DNA of 64,000 nt from the NCBI RefSeq assembly GCF_001592935.1, contig NZ_LRDB01000003.1, positions 186,001 to 250,000 on the forward strand, read 5' to 3'. This document shows positions 44,427-54,305 of this stretch, in pieces (position 1 is the stretch's first letter; each line of letters opens with the position of its first letter). A program made the position numbers and the translations under genes. A model generated the notes under the pieces. It did no database searches. It was not told where the DNA came from and saw nothing but the letters and a program-made list of their open reading frames with translations. Source of the stretch: Roseivirga echinicomitans (GTDB lineage: Bacteria > Bacteroidota > Bacteroidia > Cytophagales > Cyclobacteriaceae).

Positions 44427-45442
44427 AGCGAATTGAATTGCTTTAAAAAGCGAATGTCGTTTTCTGTAAACAATCGTAAATCTTTAATGCCATACCGTAG
44501 CATGGTAATACGTTCGATACCCATTCCAAAGGCAAAGCCCGAATATACAGAAGGATCTATTCCACAGCTCTCCAATACATTTGGATCGACCATTCCAGCA
44601 CCACCGATTTCTACCCAGCCACTGTATTTGCAAATGTTACAACCCTCGCCATGGCATATCTGACAAGAGATATCAATTTCGGCACTAGGCTCTGTGAAAG
44701 GGAAGTATGATGGCCTAAAGCGCACCTGAGTCTCCTTGGTATACATCTCCTTAGCGAAATGATAAAGCGTTTGCTTTAAGTCGGCAAACGAAACGCCCTT
44801 GTCAATGTATAAGCCTTCCATTTGATGAAATACACAGTGAGCCCTAGCTGAAATCGCCTCGTTTCTGAATACCCTTCCTGGAGAAAGTGTTCTGATTGGA
44901 GGTTTTTCATTTTCCATCACCCTGATCTGCACTGATGAAGTATGTGTTCTTAAAGCGATGTCGGGATTCTTCTCTAAAAAGAAAGTATCCTGCATTTCTC
45001 TCGCTGGGTGATTTTCGGGAAAGTTCAGTGCAGTGAAGTTATGCCAGTCATCTTCAATTTCTGGCCCCGAAGAAACATTAAATCCAATTCTCTCAAATAT
45101 CTCTATGAACCTTTGGCGTGTAGCCGTTAAAGGATGAATTGTTCCAAACTGACTTTCAATAGGTGGCAAAGTAAGGTCTGGGTGATCTTCCGATTTTTTA
45201 GCGCCCGATTTCAAATTATCAATATGGAATTGAAAACGATTTTCAGCCAAGTTTTTCAAAGCATTTACATCCTGACCATAAGCTTTTCTTTCTTCAGCAG
45301 GCACAGTCTTCATGTTACCGAAAAGCTCTCCAATAACGCTTTTACGGCTTATGAACCTCATCCTAAAAGCTTCAAGCTCAACATCAGAGCTTACCACAGA
45401 GGCTTCTACTTCTTTCTTAATTTCTTCGATCGAATTCGACAT
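44423..45442 (-). CDS. pheS: Phenylalanine-tRNA ligase alpha subunit
   Basis: A 339-residue class II synthetase subunit. It has the N-terminal coiled coil (1-90), motif 1 (HPLTATRQRFIEIFERIGF), motif 2 (GRVFRNEAISARAHCVFHQMEG near 188-209) and the C-terminal GGAGMVDPNVLESCG and FAFGMGIERITMLRYG motif 3. A CQICHGEGCNICKYSGW segment near 272-288 provides the usual four Cys. The pheT partner is not adjacent, as in many Bacteroidetes. It is divergent from galE and overlaps the hbd start by 4 bp. Confidence 0.96.
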   Translation of the reverse strand: MSNSIEEIKKEVEASVVSSDVELEAFRMRFISRKSVIGELFGNMKTVPAEERKAYGQDVNALKNLAENRFQFHIDNLKSGAKKSEDHPDLTLPPIESQFGTIHPLTATRQRFIEIFERIGFNVSSGPEIEDDWHNFTALNFPENHPAREMQDTFFLEKNPDIALRTHTSSVQIRVMENEKPPIRTLSPGRVFRNEAISARAHCVFHQMEGLYIDKGVSFADLKQTLYHFAKEMYTKETQVRFRPSYFPFTEPSAEIDISCQICHGEGCNICKYSGWVEIGGAGMVDPNVLESCGIDPSVYSGFAFGMGIERITMLRYGIKDLRLFTENDIRFLKQFNSL

Positions 45443-45515
45443 ATTGCGTTAGTATTTCGATACAAAAATAGGGTTTGATATTAATTAATCCCTCTAAGCT
45501 TCTAAATTTGTGCTT

Positions 45516-46535
45516 ATGCAGAATATCCTTGTTACAGGTGGTGCGGGTTATATTGGTTCACATACAGTGGTTGAGCTCCATAATGCGGGTTATAACCCTA
45601 TTATAGTCGATAATTTATCTAATTCTAGAATGTCAGTTTTAAATGGGCTTAAGAATATTACGGGTAAAGACTTTACTTTTTATCAAATTGACTGTAATAA
45701 CAAAGAAGCTTTTAGACAAGTTTTTAAAACAAATGAGATTTCAGGCGTAATACACTTCGCTGCATATAAAGCAGTTGGAGAATCGGTCGCAAAGCCTTTA
45801 GACTATTACGAAAACAATGTAGGCTCGCTAATGACCCTTATTCGTTTAATGAAGGAAGAAAGCGTTGAAAAACTAATATTCTCTTCATCCTGTACGGTTT
45901 ATGGACAACCTGACCAACTCCCTGTAACAGAGCAAAGTCCTAAGAAAACAGCAGAGTCCCCATACGGGAACACAAAACAGGTCTGTGAAGAAATCATTGA
46001 AGACATATCAATTTCAGACAAATCATTTAGAGCCATTGCCTTGCGTTACTTTAATCCTGTTGGGGCACATCCATCCTCCGAGATTGGGGAATTACCTTTA
46101 GGCATCCCAAATAATTTGGTGCCATTTATTACGCAAACTGCGGCAGGCTGGAGAGAAGAGCTTACCGTATTTGGGGATAATTATGATACTGAAGATGGCT
46201 CTTGCGTTAGAGATTACATTCACGTTGTAGATTTGGCCAAAGCCCATGTCAAAAGCTTAGAGTACTTAACACTCCATTCAAATTTATCTTTCGATATCTT
46301 CAATATTGGAACAGGCAGAGGCAACACCGTTTTGGAAATGGTAAATACTTTCGAGGAGGTTTCTGGGGTTAAGTTAAACTACAAGGTGGGTGAAAGAAGA
46401 AATGGAGATATAGAAAAAATCTATGCTGATGTCACCAAGTCTACCGAGACCCTTGGTTGGCAGACCGAAAAGTCATTGAAGGATTCACTAAAAGACTCTT
46501 GGAATTGGCAAAAAACATTAACTAAAGATATTTGA
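45516..46535 (+). CDS. galE: UDP-glucose 4-epimerase
   Basis: A 339-residue extended SDR that interconverts UDP-glucose and UDP-galactose. It begins MQNILVTGGAGYIGSH (Rossmann motif at 6-16); SSSCTVYGQPD at about 126 and the catalytic YGNTKQVCE near 150 give the Ser/Tyr/Lys set. GRGNTVLEMV and the EDGSCVRDYIHVVDLA motifs match GalE. The start at 45510 would be GTG; I choose ATG at 45516. It opens the polysaccharide region, followed by ugd after 106 bp. Confidence 0.93.
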   Translation: MQNILVTGGAGYIGSHTVVELHNAGYNPIIVDNLSNSRMSVLNGLKNITGKDFTFYQIDCNNKEAFRQVFKTNEISGVIHFAAYKAVGESVAKPLDYYENNVGSLMTLIRLMKEESVEKLIFSSSCTVYGQPDQLPVTEQSPKKTAESPYGNTKQVCEEIIEDISISDKSFRAIALRYFNPVGAHPSSEIGELPLGIPNNLVPFITQTAAGWREELTVFGDNYDTEDGSCVRDYIHVVDLAKAHVKSLEYLTLHSNLSFDIFNIGTGRGNTVLEMVNTFEEVSGVKLNYKVGERRNGDIEKIYADVTKSTETLGWQTEKSLKDSLKDSWNWQKTLTKDI

Positions 46536-46641
46536 TACTTATCTAATATAAGTTAACGCTCATCTGAGAAATCGATGCATTCATCTAATTTCAATTAATA
46601 GGACCCTTATTTATCAAACCTTTGTCAAAAAATAATAAGTA

Positions 46642-47955
46642 ATGAAGATAGCAGTAGTAGGAACTGGTTATGTAGGTTTAGTTACAGGAACATGTTTTGC
46701 CGAAGTAGGTATTGACGTAGCTTGTATTGATATTGATCAAAAGAAAATTGACGGCCTTAAAGAAGGCATAATGCCTATATATGAGCCTGGTTTGGAAACC
46801 ATGGTAAAAAAGAATTATGAAAAAGGTCGTTTACATTTCTCTACAAATTTAGCCGAAAGCATTCAGGGTTGTGAAACTGCTTTTATTGCAGTAGGAACTC
46901 CTCCAGGTGAAGACGGAAGTGCAGACTTAAAATATGTTTTGGCCGTAGCCAGGTCAATTGGTGAAAATATGAATAACTACATGGTAGTAGTTACCAAAAG
47001 TACTGTACCAGTAGGAACAGCTCAAAAAGTAAAAAAAGAAGTAGCAGATGCTTTAAAAAGAAGAGGAGTAGATATCCCTTTTGATGTTGCCTCCAACCCC
47101 GAGTTCTTAAAAGAAGGTGCTGCTATTGCCGATTTCTTAAAGCCCGATCGAATCGTTGTGGGTGTAGAGTCAGAAAAAGCTGAAGAAATGATGAAAAAGC
47201 TCTATAAGCCTTTTCTTCTTAACGGACACCCTACCATTTTCATGGACGTACCATCGGCTGAAATGACTAAGTATGCAGCAAACTCGATGCTTGCAACAAA
47301 AATTAGCTTCATGAACGACATTGCTAACCTCTGTGAGATCATGGGTGCCGATGTAAACATGGTGCGTAAAGGTATAGGCAGTGATAATCGAATTGGAAAT
47401 AAGTTTATTTACCCAGGTGTAGGTTACGGAGGATCTTGCTTCCCTAAGGATGTCAAAGCCCTAATTAAAACAGCGGAAGATAATGGCTATACCATGTCCG
47501 TTTTAAAGGCAGTAGAAGAAGTAAATGAACGTCAGAAATCTGTAATGGTAACCAAGGTTAAATCTCACTTTGGAACTGACCTAACTGGCAAAACATTCGC
47601 AGTATGGGGACTTTCTTTTAAACCTAAAACTGATGATATGAGGGAAGCACCTTCTATTGTAATCATCAATGCATTATTGGAGATGGGTGCCAAAATAAAA
47701 GTTTATGACCCAATTGCAATGGCGGAAGCTAAACACGACCTGAAAGACACTGTTACTTACGCAAAAGATGAATATGACACGCTTATCGATGTAGATGCGT
47801 TGCTTTTGGTAACGGAATGGCCGGAATTCAGAGTTCCAAACTTTGATGTTGTGGCAAGATTGATGAAATCAAAAGTAATTTTTGATGGAAGAAATATTTA
47901 CGACAAGGAAGAAGTTAAAAGTCTTGGTTTCGATTACTACGGCATAGGTATATAA
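46642..47955 (+). CDS. ugd: UDP-glucose 6-dehydrogenase
   Basis: A 437-residue enzyme oxidising UDP-glucose to UDP-glucuronate with two NAD. N-terminal nucleotide motif [15 protein letters not shown] (residues 7-21). The catalytic cysteine is in [13 protein letters not shown] near 267-280. The C-terminal domain contains the [17 protein letters not shown] motif near 324-340. Length normal. The product is the substrate of the decarboxylase gene 2 bp downstream, so the two form the UDP-glucuronate to UDP-xylose branch used for the capsule. Confidence 0.96.
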   Translation: MKIAVVGTGYVGLVTGTCFAEVGIDVACIDIDQKKIDGLKEGIMPIYEPGLETMVKKNYEKGRLHFSTNLAESIQGCETAFIAVGTPPGEDGSADLKYVLAVARSIGENMNNYMVVVTKSTVPVGTAQKVKKEVADALKRRGVDIPFDVASNPEFLKEGAAIADFLKPDRIVVGVESEKAEEMMKKLYKPFLLNGHPTIFMDVPSAEMTKYAANSMLATKISFMNDIANLCEIMGADVNMVRKGIGSDNRIGNKFIYPGVGYGGSCFPKDVKALIKTAEDNGYTMSVLKAVEEVNERQKSVMVTKVKSHFGTDLTGKTFAVWGLSFKPKTDDMREAPSIVIINALLEMGAKIKVYDPIAMAEAKHDLKDTVTYAKDEYDTLIDVDALLLVTEWPEFRVPNFDVVARLMKSKVIFDGRNIYDKEEVKSLGFDYYGIGI

Positions 47956-47957
47956 TT

Positions 47958-48941
47958 ATGAAAAGAGTTTTAATTACAGGCGCGGCTGGGTTTCTTGGTT
48001 CTCATTTATGTGATCGTTTTATAAAAGAAGGATATCACGTAATTGGCATGGATAACCTCATTACTGGTCACTTATCCAATATTGAGCACCTTATGCCTCT
48101 AGAACAATTTGAGTTTCATCACCATGATGTTTCAAAATTTGTTCATGTAGCAGGTAAACTCGACTATATCCTTCACTTCGCCTCTCCTGCAAGCCCAATT
48201 GACTACCTGAAGATTCCGATTCAAACTTTGAAAGTGGGCTCTTTGGGTACTCATAACCTATTAGGCTTAGCTTTAAATAAGGGTGCTAGAATGCTTATTG
48301 CCTCAACTTCCGAAGTATATGGGGACCCGATGGTTCACCCCCAAACTGAAGAATACTATGGTAATGTAAACCCAGTTGGCCCAAGAGGTGTTTATGATGA
48401 AGCCAAAAGGTTTCAAGAAGCTATAACAATGGCTTACCACACTTATCATAAGTTAGAAACCCGAATCGTAAGGATATTCAATACCTACGGTCCACGTATG
48501 CGCCTGAATGATGGGCGTGTATTGCCAGCCTTTATTGGCCAAGCTTTGCGTGGTGAAGATTTGACGATCTTTGGAGATGGTTCTCAAACAAGATCTTTCT
48601 GCTATGTTGATGACTTGATAGAAGGAATTTATAGGCTTTTATTATCAGACTACGCACACCCAGTAAATATTGGCAACCCTGATGAAATTACAATTTCTCA
48701 ATTTGCTGAAGAAATCATCAAATTAACAGGAACTCAGCAAAAGGTGATTTATAAACCTTTGCCAAAAGATGATCCAATGCAGCGACAACCGAACATTGAC
48801 AAAGCCAGAGACATACTAGGATGGGAGCCTAAAATATCACGTGCTGAAGGATTAAAAATAACATACGATTATTTCAAGTCATTTTCAGAAGAAAAGCTTT
48901 TCGATAAAGATCACAAGAATTTTGACCACTATATAAAATAA
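47958..48941 (+). CDS. uxs: UDP-glucuronate decarboxylase (UDP-xylose synthase)
   Basis: A 327-residue extended SDR that decarboxylates UDP-glucuronate to UDP-xylose. Visible motifs: [16 protein letters not shown] (residues 6-21), [22 protein letters not shown] near 115, catalytic [11 protein letters not shown] near 146-156 and [16 protein letters not shown] near 176-191, all characteristic of UXS. It follows ugd by 2 bp, which fits its substrate. A hairpin (AATAAGCC with GGCTTATT) overlaps the stop codon and could end the operon. Confidence 0.92.
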   Translation: MKRVLITGAAGFLGSHLCDRFIKEGYHVIGMDNLITGHLSNIEHLMPLEQFEFHHHDVSKFVHVAGKLDYILHFASPASPIDYLKIPIQTLKVGSLGTHNLLGLALNKGARMLIASTSEVYGDPMVHPQTEEYYGNVNPVGPRGVYDEAKRFQEAITMAYHTYHKLETRIVRIFNTYGPRMRLNDGRVLPAFIGQALRGEDLTIFGDGSQTRSFCYVDDLIEGIYRLLLSDYAHPVNIGNPDEITISQFAEEIIKLTGTQQKVIYKPLPKDDPMQRQPNIDKARDILGWEPKISRAEGLKITYDYFKSFSEEKLFDKDHKNFDHYIK

Positions 48942-48961
48942 GCCTACAACCAAGGCTTATT
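48937..48961 (+). terminator. Hairpin at uxs stop
   Basis: AATAAGCC and GGCTTATT form an 8-bp stem across the stop codon, with a 9-nt loop and only a short T-run. Weak terminator candidate. Confidence 0.4.
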
Positions 48962-48979
48962 ATTTAGTGTCTCAATTAC

Positions 48980-50377
48980 ATGCTCACAAAAAAATTCCTA
49001 ACCCTATTTGCCCTGTTCTATGGGCCATTATTATACGGTTTCCAATTTCCCAATGATTCAATTAAAGAATCGCATAGTTTTGTAGTAAAACAGGGTTTAA
49101 TCTCTTCAACAAATGGTACGCTACCGTTCTGGATGCAGGGAAATAATAGTCAGCGTTTTAAAAATGGGGAGAGAAATTTTGTTTACAGTAGTCTCTTTTT
49201 TACCAAGGACATAAGTAAAACAAATAACCTTAACTATTTCTATGGAATGGAATGGTCAGGGGTTACCTCCGACAAGGTATATGGAAGCTTAATTCAAAAT
49301 TATATTGGGCTAAGTTACTCAAGCTTTATTTTTACTGTCGGCCAAAAGGAAGAACTTCTCGGTTACAACCCAGTGCTTGGCTTTGGAAATCTTGTGAATG
49401 GCAACAATTCACGTCCAATCCCGAAGTTATCCTTACAAACCCGTGATTGGTTTCCACTCATCAGATCCTTTCTTAGTGTAAAAGGATATATGGCTCACGG
49501 GTGGCTTGAAGCGGATAGGCATCAAAGTGGTGCGCTTCTTCATGAAAAGTATCTTCATTTTAAATTCAAAACAGAAAGCCTACCGATTCAGTTTAATTTC
49601 GGAATAACGCATAACGTTCAGTGGGGAGGTCAAAATCGACAGAATAACCTAAAGCAACCTACAGGGTTTTCCAATTTCATGAGAATTCTGCTCGCGAGCA
49701 AGGGTAACGATAATGCTCTTGATACAGATAAGATCAATGCCCTTGGCAACCACCTCGGCACATGGGACCTGCTATTAAAAATTACCATTAACGAAAACTG
49801 GAGTATAGAAAACTATATTCAATGGTTGTGGGAAGATGGTTCAGGATTGAAGCCAAAGAATTGGAACGCTGGGACATATGGGCTTTCTATAAACCAGATA
49901 GACGAATTGGGATTTTTAAGTAAAATAGGAGTCGAAATAGTAAATACCTCAAATCAAGGAGGCTCACTTAGTGGTCTTGGCGCTGGCCCTGATAATTTCT
50001 TAAATAACAGTGTTTATCGAAATGGATGGACCTATAATAACCAACTTATTGGGAGTCCCATTTTCCTCATTATCAACCCAGAAAACTCGCTTGGCAATAC
50101 CATAAATAATGTAATAAGCGGCCTTAGTCTTTACTCTCAAGGCCACATTCGGAATTTTAAATATACGCTTTCCTTTAGGAAATTTGTAAATTCTGGAACG
50201 AAGCATATACCGCTGAATACCGCTTTAGAGCTTAGCTCAATTGCACTAAACACCTGTATTAACATCAAGAAAAGTAATCTATTAATTGGTACAGAATATA
50301 ACTGGGGGAATTATGCTCCTCCACATATTAGTTTTAGGGTAGAGTTTCAGAAAGAAATTACCCTAAGCAAAAGGTAA
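48980..50377 (+). CDS. Wzi-like capsule assembly outer-membrane protein 1
   Basis: A 465-residue exported beta-rich protein (signal peptide to about residue 21, LYGFQ). It is full of aromatic alternating strands typical of a barrel, and contains the motif VYRNGWTYNNQLIGSPIF near residue 345, shared with the second Wzi copy (LYRSGWTYHDQVIGNPL). Wzi proteins are outer-membrane barrels that bind and organise capsule on the surface. It is the first of three Wzi-like genes, convergent with the initiating transferase gene. It probably attaches the locus polymer. Confidence 0.85.
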   Translation: MLTKKFLTLFALFYGPLLYGFQFPNDSIKESHSFVVKQGLISSTNGTLPFWMQGNNSQRFKNGERNFVYSSLFFTKDISKTNNLNYFYGMEWSGVTSDKVYGSLIQNYIGLSYSSFIFTVGQKEELLGYNPVLGFGNLVNGNNSRPIPKLSLQTRDWFPLIRSFLSVKGYMAHGWLEADRHQSGALLHEKYLHFKFKTESLPIQFNFGITHNVQWGGQNRQNNLKQPTGFSNFMRILLASKGNDNALDTDKINALGNHLGTWDLLLKITINENWSIENYIQWLWEDGSGLKPKNWNAGTYGLSINQIDELGFLSKIGVEIVNTSNQGGSLSGLGAGPDNFLNNSVYRNGWTYNNQLIGSPIFLIINPENSLGNTINNVISGLSLYSQGHIRNFKYTLSFRKFVNSGTKHIPLNTALELSSIALNTCINIKKSNLLIGTEYNWGNYAPPHISFRVEFQKEITLSKR

Positions 50378-50401
50378 TCTAAGAGATTCTCAACAGCAAA
50401 A

Positions 50402-51781
50402 CTAGTAAGCCAATTTTTGCCCTTTCATCAGAGCATAAATTGTGAGAAAAATAATTTTAATGTCTAATACAAAAGACCAGTTCTGAAGGTAAAACCTGTC
50501 TAGTCTCACCCTAGAATTCATTTGATAGTAATCTGTTATCTCGCCTCGAAAGCCCATGGCTTGCGCCAAGCCCGTAACCCCCGGCTTATAAGCGTGTCGC
50601 TTAGCATACTTTTCTATTTTACTTTCATAAGCTTTGTTAAGAGAAAGTGGGTGGGGCCTTGGACCCACAATTGACATATTACCAATCAATACATTGAAGA
50701 ATTGCGGAAACTCGTCCAAGCTTGTTTTTCGTAAAAAAGTACCAAACCTTGTTATCCTTGGATCATTCTTACTGGCCCAAACAAAATCAGATTCATTGTT
50801 CTTCACCATGGTCCTGAATTTATAACAGTAAAATGGTGTATTTCCTTTACCATGCCTAAGCTGTTTAAACAGAATTGGCCCTTTGGATTCTAATTTTATA
50901 ATCAAGCCAAAGACGGGGTACATCCAACTTAGAAAAAACACGAAAATCAGAAAAGCAAATACCACATCAAAAGCACGCTTCACAAAAGTATTTACCTTGG
51001 CATCTAGCGGTAAGTTATTAACATCAATTACTGGTACCGCATCATATCTTCGAAGCACAAAGTTCTTAATTGCTTCGGTTTTGAATTCTGGCAAGAGTTT
51101 TACTCTTTTTAAACTACTCTCTCCAATTTCAATTGCCCTCTCCAATACATACTTGGGAGCTCTCTCACTCACATAGATATGATCTATATTGTCAAGGTTT
51201 GCCTTCAGAAAATCTTTGAAGTCTCCCAAATATGAATACTCCTGATTGTTGCCATTCACATCTCCATAAAACCCAAGACATCTTATCCCGTAGTGACTTT
51301 TTCTTTTAAGTGTCTCGAATAGCTTAGTCCCTAGGTCATCATTACCTAGTATAACTGCATACCTGATATTACCACCAAATTCCCTATACTTATCTAGCAC
51401 AAGATGAACTGAAACCCTATAAATGGTTAGCCATAGAAAGAGAAGTAGAACTAAAGTGGTCAAAAAATGACGTTCCAGAGATTCAGATTCAGAAAACAAC
51501 CAAAAAATTGAAATAACAGAAATGAAAATGAATACGCTAAAAAAGGCCTTTTTGAATGTGGTGTAGTAACTAACTGCTCTGCCTATTTTATAATCTTTAT
51601 TCAGGTATGATATAATGGGCCAAGTAGATAAATAAATTGTCAACAATAAGAGGTAAGGCTTACTAACAACAAACTGACCCTCAGCCACATACACTGAACT
51701 AAAGAAAATAATTGTTAAAACAATCATTTCCCCTAACACAAATAAATACGGAAAGTATCTGTTAAACCTTTTTCTCACCAC
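50402..51781 (-). CDS. Exopolysaccharide polyprenyl glycosylphosphotransferase (WcaJ-type)
   Basis: A 459-residue polyisoprenyl-phosphate sugar-1-phosphate transferase that starts the lipid-linked repeat unit. N-terminal helices at about 10-130 (four or five), a Rossmann-like CoA-binding domain (about 135-240; YAVILGNDDLGTKLFE), then the transferase domain from about 265: RAFDVVFAFL, KLESKGPILFKQLRHGKGN, FYCYKFRTM, TSLDEFPQFFNVLIGNMSIVGPRP (split: LDEFPQFFNVL and MSIVGPRPH), and RHAYKPGVTGLAQAMGFRGE. Family call is certain; the transferred sugar is not. It lies between two Wzi-like genes on the minus strand. Confidence 0.95.
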   Translation of the reverse strand: MVRKRFNRYFPYLFVLGEMIVLTIIFFSSVYVAEGQFVVSKPYLLLLTIYLSTWPIISYLNKDYKIGRAVSYYTTFKKAFFSVFIFISVISIFWLFSESESLERHFLTTLVLLLFLWLTIYRVSVHLVLDKYREFGGNIRYAVILGNDDLGTKLFETLKRKSHYGIRCLGFYGDVNGNNQEYSYLGDFKDFLKANLDNIDHIYVSERAPKYVLERAIEIGESSLKRVKLLPEFKTEAIKNFVLRRYDAVPVIDVNNLPLDAKVNTFVKRAFDVVFAFLIFVFFLSWMYPVFGLIIKLESKGPILFKQLRHGKGNTPFYCYKFRTMVKNNESDFVWASKNDPRITRFGTFLRKTSLDEFPQFFNVLIGNMSIVGPRPHPLSLNKAYESKIEKYAKRHAYKPGVTGLAQAMGFRGEITDYYQMNSRVRLDRFYLQNWSFVLDIKIIFLTIYALMKGQKLAY

Positions 51782-51874
51782 TTGAGAATTATTTTTATTT
51801 CAATTATATCACAAAAAAAATATTGCCACAAAGATATTAAAACAAGCCAAACCTTTCACATGTTGTACGCTGAA

Positions 51875-53431
51875 TTAATAATTTGACAATTTGTATCGGA
51901 CAGACAGTTCAAACCCAACAGCCTGATACAGTTGACCAAAATCGTTTGCAAGCCTTATATTCAATGACAATGGCTTTAAGTCAAACACTTGTTTATAATC
52001 AACTTCTATTGAAGTGTACCATTGTTTTTTAGCTGGTAGAAAAACATATTCAAAATTAGGGTCTCTGTCTATTCCCCCCCAATTGAATCTGCCCTCATAC
52101 AACCCCGCATAAGTACCAAAGTTTTTTGAGTATGTCAATAGCCCTTTATAGGTAATTTTAGAAGTAAAGCGCCCCTCAATCCCTATATGGAGCGCTGATA
52201 ATCTATTATTCGCAATAGCCACACCGTAATCTGGATAAGGTTCAAGAAAGTTAAGAGTACGCTTGTAAGTTAAAATCAATGGGTTTCCAATTACTTGATC
52301 ATGGTATGTCCAACCCGAACGATACAAATAATTATTGTAGATGTCATCTCTTTCACCAAATTCATTGTTCCGATTTTGCTCTTCGGTTTGGATATCATCT
52401 GTAGGATCTGGAAGTCCACGCCCACTCTGCCACTTTGTTCTTACCACCTCGATATAAAACTTATTTACCAAAGATTCATTCTCTGGCAAAACCCACTCCA
52501 ACCCAATTAAAAAATCCTTAAAACTTATGAATTGGATACTACCGGCATCTTCAAACGGCTTTTGATAATTTAGACTCAGTGTATGAGCTCCTAATCTTTT
52601 TTTGAAGATGAACTCTGTTAAACCAAGATGATTACCAATGGCATTTCCCTCGCCAGCGCTTGTGCCATCTGGATTATGAATGCCCCTTCCCATAAACACT
52701 CTGAAATAATTGTTTAAACTACTCGGCTGTTTATCACCTTGTGGTGAGACGCCCCCATACTGAGCAAAATGTACAATCCCCGATGAAATTTGCAAACCAA
52801 TTAAGTCGTCTAAATCAATCATCCCATAAAAGGTCTTACCATGTAAAAGCGCCTTTGAAATGTATCTATCTTTCTCCATCCACCTTTGACTCAAAGAACC
52901 TCTAAACTTCAAATAATGATGCGTGAAAGGAACGGACTTGTACTCATTCAAGCTAATTTCAAGCATTGGAATTGGTAGTGCATTTTCACTCAACGCCAAT
53001 GACCCAGATGATAGATCAGCGTGTAATCCGCCATAAGTTTTTTTGATTCTTCCAGCGTTAAATTCCCAGTCTTTAAATTTCGCACCTAAATAAAGCGTTG
53101 ATAATCTTTCGTTTCTAAAACTCAAGCCTGAAGAAAGCGTCCAAGAATCGCTAATTATTCTTTTATACTGTAGCTCCCCTTTCAGAAAGACAGGCGCATC
53201 ACCGTCAACTTCTCCATACTGGTTATTAACAAGGTAAAAAGGAGCAAAGCTCTTGGAGGAAATAAGAGTTCCTGATTGAATTTCCAGGTCTAGCGTGTCA
53301 AGTTTAGCGGAAACATCCTGAGCTAGCGTCACTTTATAAAGAATCAGGAATATGCCAAATAAAAAGAGTCTCAATACAATTAAATTTAATCCTTCAAATA
53401 TATCAAATCCCATATGTATTTCTGTAGTCAA
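51875..53431 (-). CDS. Wzi-like capsule assembly outer-membrane protein 2
   Basis: A 518-residue exported barrel. The visible N-terminus is MTTEIHMGFDIFEGLNLIVLRLFLFGIFLIL; a signal helix lies at about 18-37 (ending VTLAQ), so the true start may be the Met at residue 7 (53413) with a shorter leader. The motif LYRSGWTYHDQVIGNPLIL near residue 390 is shared with copy 1, and GIEGRFTSKITYKGLLTYSKNFGTY with other Wzi proteins. It is upstream of the transferase gene on the same strand, separated by 93 bp. It should be an outer-membrane capsule-binding protein. Confidence 0.82.
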   Translation of the reverse strand: MTTEIHMGFDIFEGLNLIVLRLFLFGIFLILYKVTLAQDVSAKLDTLDLEIQSGTLISSKSFAPFYLVNNQYGEVDGDAPVFLKGELQYKRIISDSWTLSSGLSFRNERLSTLYLGAKFKDWEFNAGRIKKTYGGLHADLSSGSLALSENALPIPMLEISLNEYKSVPFTHHYLKFRGSLSQRWMEKDRYISKALLHGKTFYGMIDLDDLIGLQISSGIVHFAQYGGVSPQGDKQPSSLNNYFRVFMGRGIHNPDGTSAGEGNAIGNHLGLTEFIFKKRLGAHTLSLNYQKPFEDAGSIQFISFKDFLIGLEWVLPENESLVNKFYIEVVRTKWQSGRGLPDPTDDIQTEEQNRNNEFGERDDIYNNYLYRSGWTYHDQVIGNPLILTYKRTLNFLEPYPDYGVAIANNRLSALHIGIEGRFTSKITYKGLLTYSKNFGTYAGLYEGRFNWGGIDRDPNFEYVFLPAKKQWYTSIEVDYKQVFDLKPLSLNIRLANDFGQLYQAVGFELSVRYKLSNY

Positions 53432-53621
53432 TCTTTACTTAAAAAACTGCCCTATTCATTAAATGAGTATGAAAAGCTTACAGCTTCAGAGTCTACCTCG
53501 AGTATTATTGTTCTCTCTTTTACTTTACTCCGTATATTTCACAGCTTTTCTTAATTATTCAGAATAAGTTTCCCATTTTTGATAGTTCCTTATCAATTGT
53601 GAACCTGCGTTTTCTAATTAA

Positions 53622-54305
53622 ATGAATAGAAAGTCCCTCAACTATATCTTTTGCGCTTTTGCTTTGCTCTGTTTTTCGTGCGAGGACATTGTACCCGAGG
53701 AAGAGCTTATTTATTTCAACGACTTCGATAATGGGGACTATCCAGGCATTTCTGGCGTGAAGATATCAAACTTTGATGGCGATGTTGTTATGGGTAACTT
53801 CAATAATAGTGGATTTCAGCTTTCATTAGATGATTTACCAGATCATGAATATATAAGAGTTTCCTTCGATCTATATATTCACGATTCTTGGGATGGAAAT
53901 ACAAACGAAACAAACCCTTTGGGGGAAGACCATGACGCTTGGTTATTAGAATTTGATCCAAATGAAAACCTAAAGTCATCTGAAAAAATATATTTTGAAA
54001 CTACATTTTCGAATGGGCTCTGTATACCCGGTTTCTGCTATAGCCAATCGTACCCGCGTGAGTTCCCCTTTCCAAATAACTCAAAACTAGAGGCTTTTTC
54101 AACCAGTCTTCCTGGTCTATGCGCATGGAAAGATTCTCCAAATGGAACATCTCTTTACAAGTTTGACAAAGTCTTTCTACATAAAAGAAATAGTACAACT
54201 ATAAGTTTTTATGATAGATTAGTACAACCAAATTCCGACAATCCATTATGTGATGAAAGCTGGTCTTTAGACAATTTATCTATAAGCGTTTTTAAGAAAA
54301 GATGA
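53622..54305 (+). CDS. Hypothetical lipoprotein, coupled to Wzi-like protein 3
   Basis: A 227-residue lipoprotein with a lipobox CFSC (Cys20). The mature part is beta-rich, acidic, Gly- and Asn-rich, with several Cys (GLCIPGFCYSQ, GLCAWKD) that could pair; this looks like a carbohydrate-binding or concanavalin-like sandwich, but I cannot name the fold. Its stop overlaps the start of the third Wzi-like gene by 4 bp (ATGA), so they are co-translated and perhaps work as a pair on the outer membrane. Confidence 0.65.
   Translation: MNRKSLNYIFCAFALLCFSCEDIVPEEELIYFNDFDNGDYPGISGVKISNFDGDVVMGNFNNSGFQLSLDDLPDHEYIRVSFDLYIHDSWDGNTNETNPLGEDHDAWLLEFDPNENLKSSEKIYFETTFSNGLCIPGFCYSQSYPREFPFPNNSKLEAFSTSLPGLCAWKDSPNGTSLYKFDKVFLHKRNSTTISFYDRLVQPNSDNPLCDESWSLDNLSISVFKKR

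Noticed and set aside
45503-45510. TAAATTTG as galE promoter
   Set aside because: It is only 5 bp from the ATG, so transcription would begin at or inside the start codon, and the nearest TTTG is 25 bp away, too far for a -33 element.
46537-46553. ACTTAT-CTAAT-ATAAGT hairpin after galE as terminator
   Set aside because: Six AT-rich pairs without a T-run; too weak to support.
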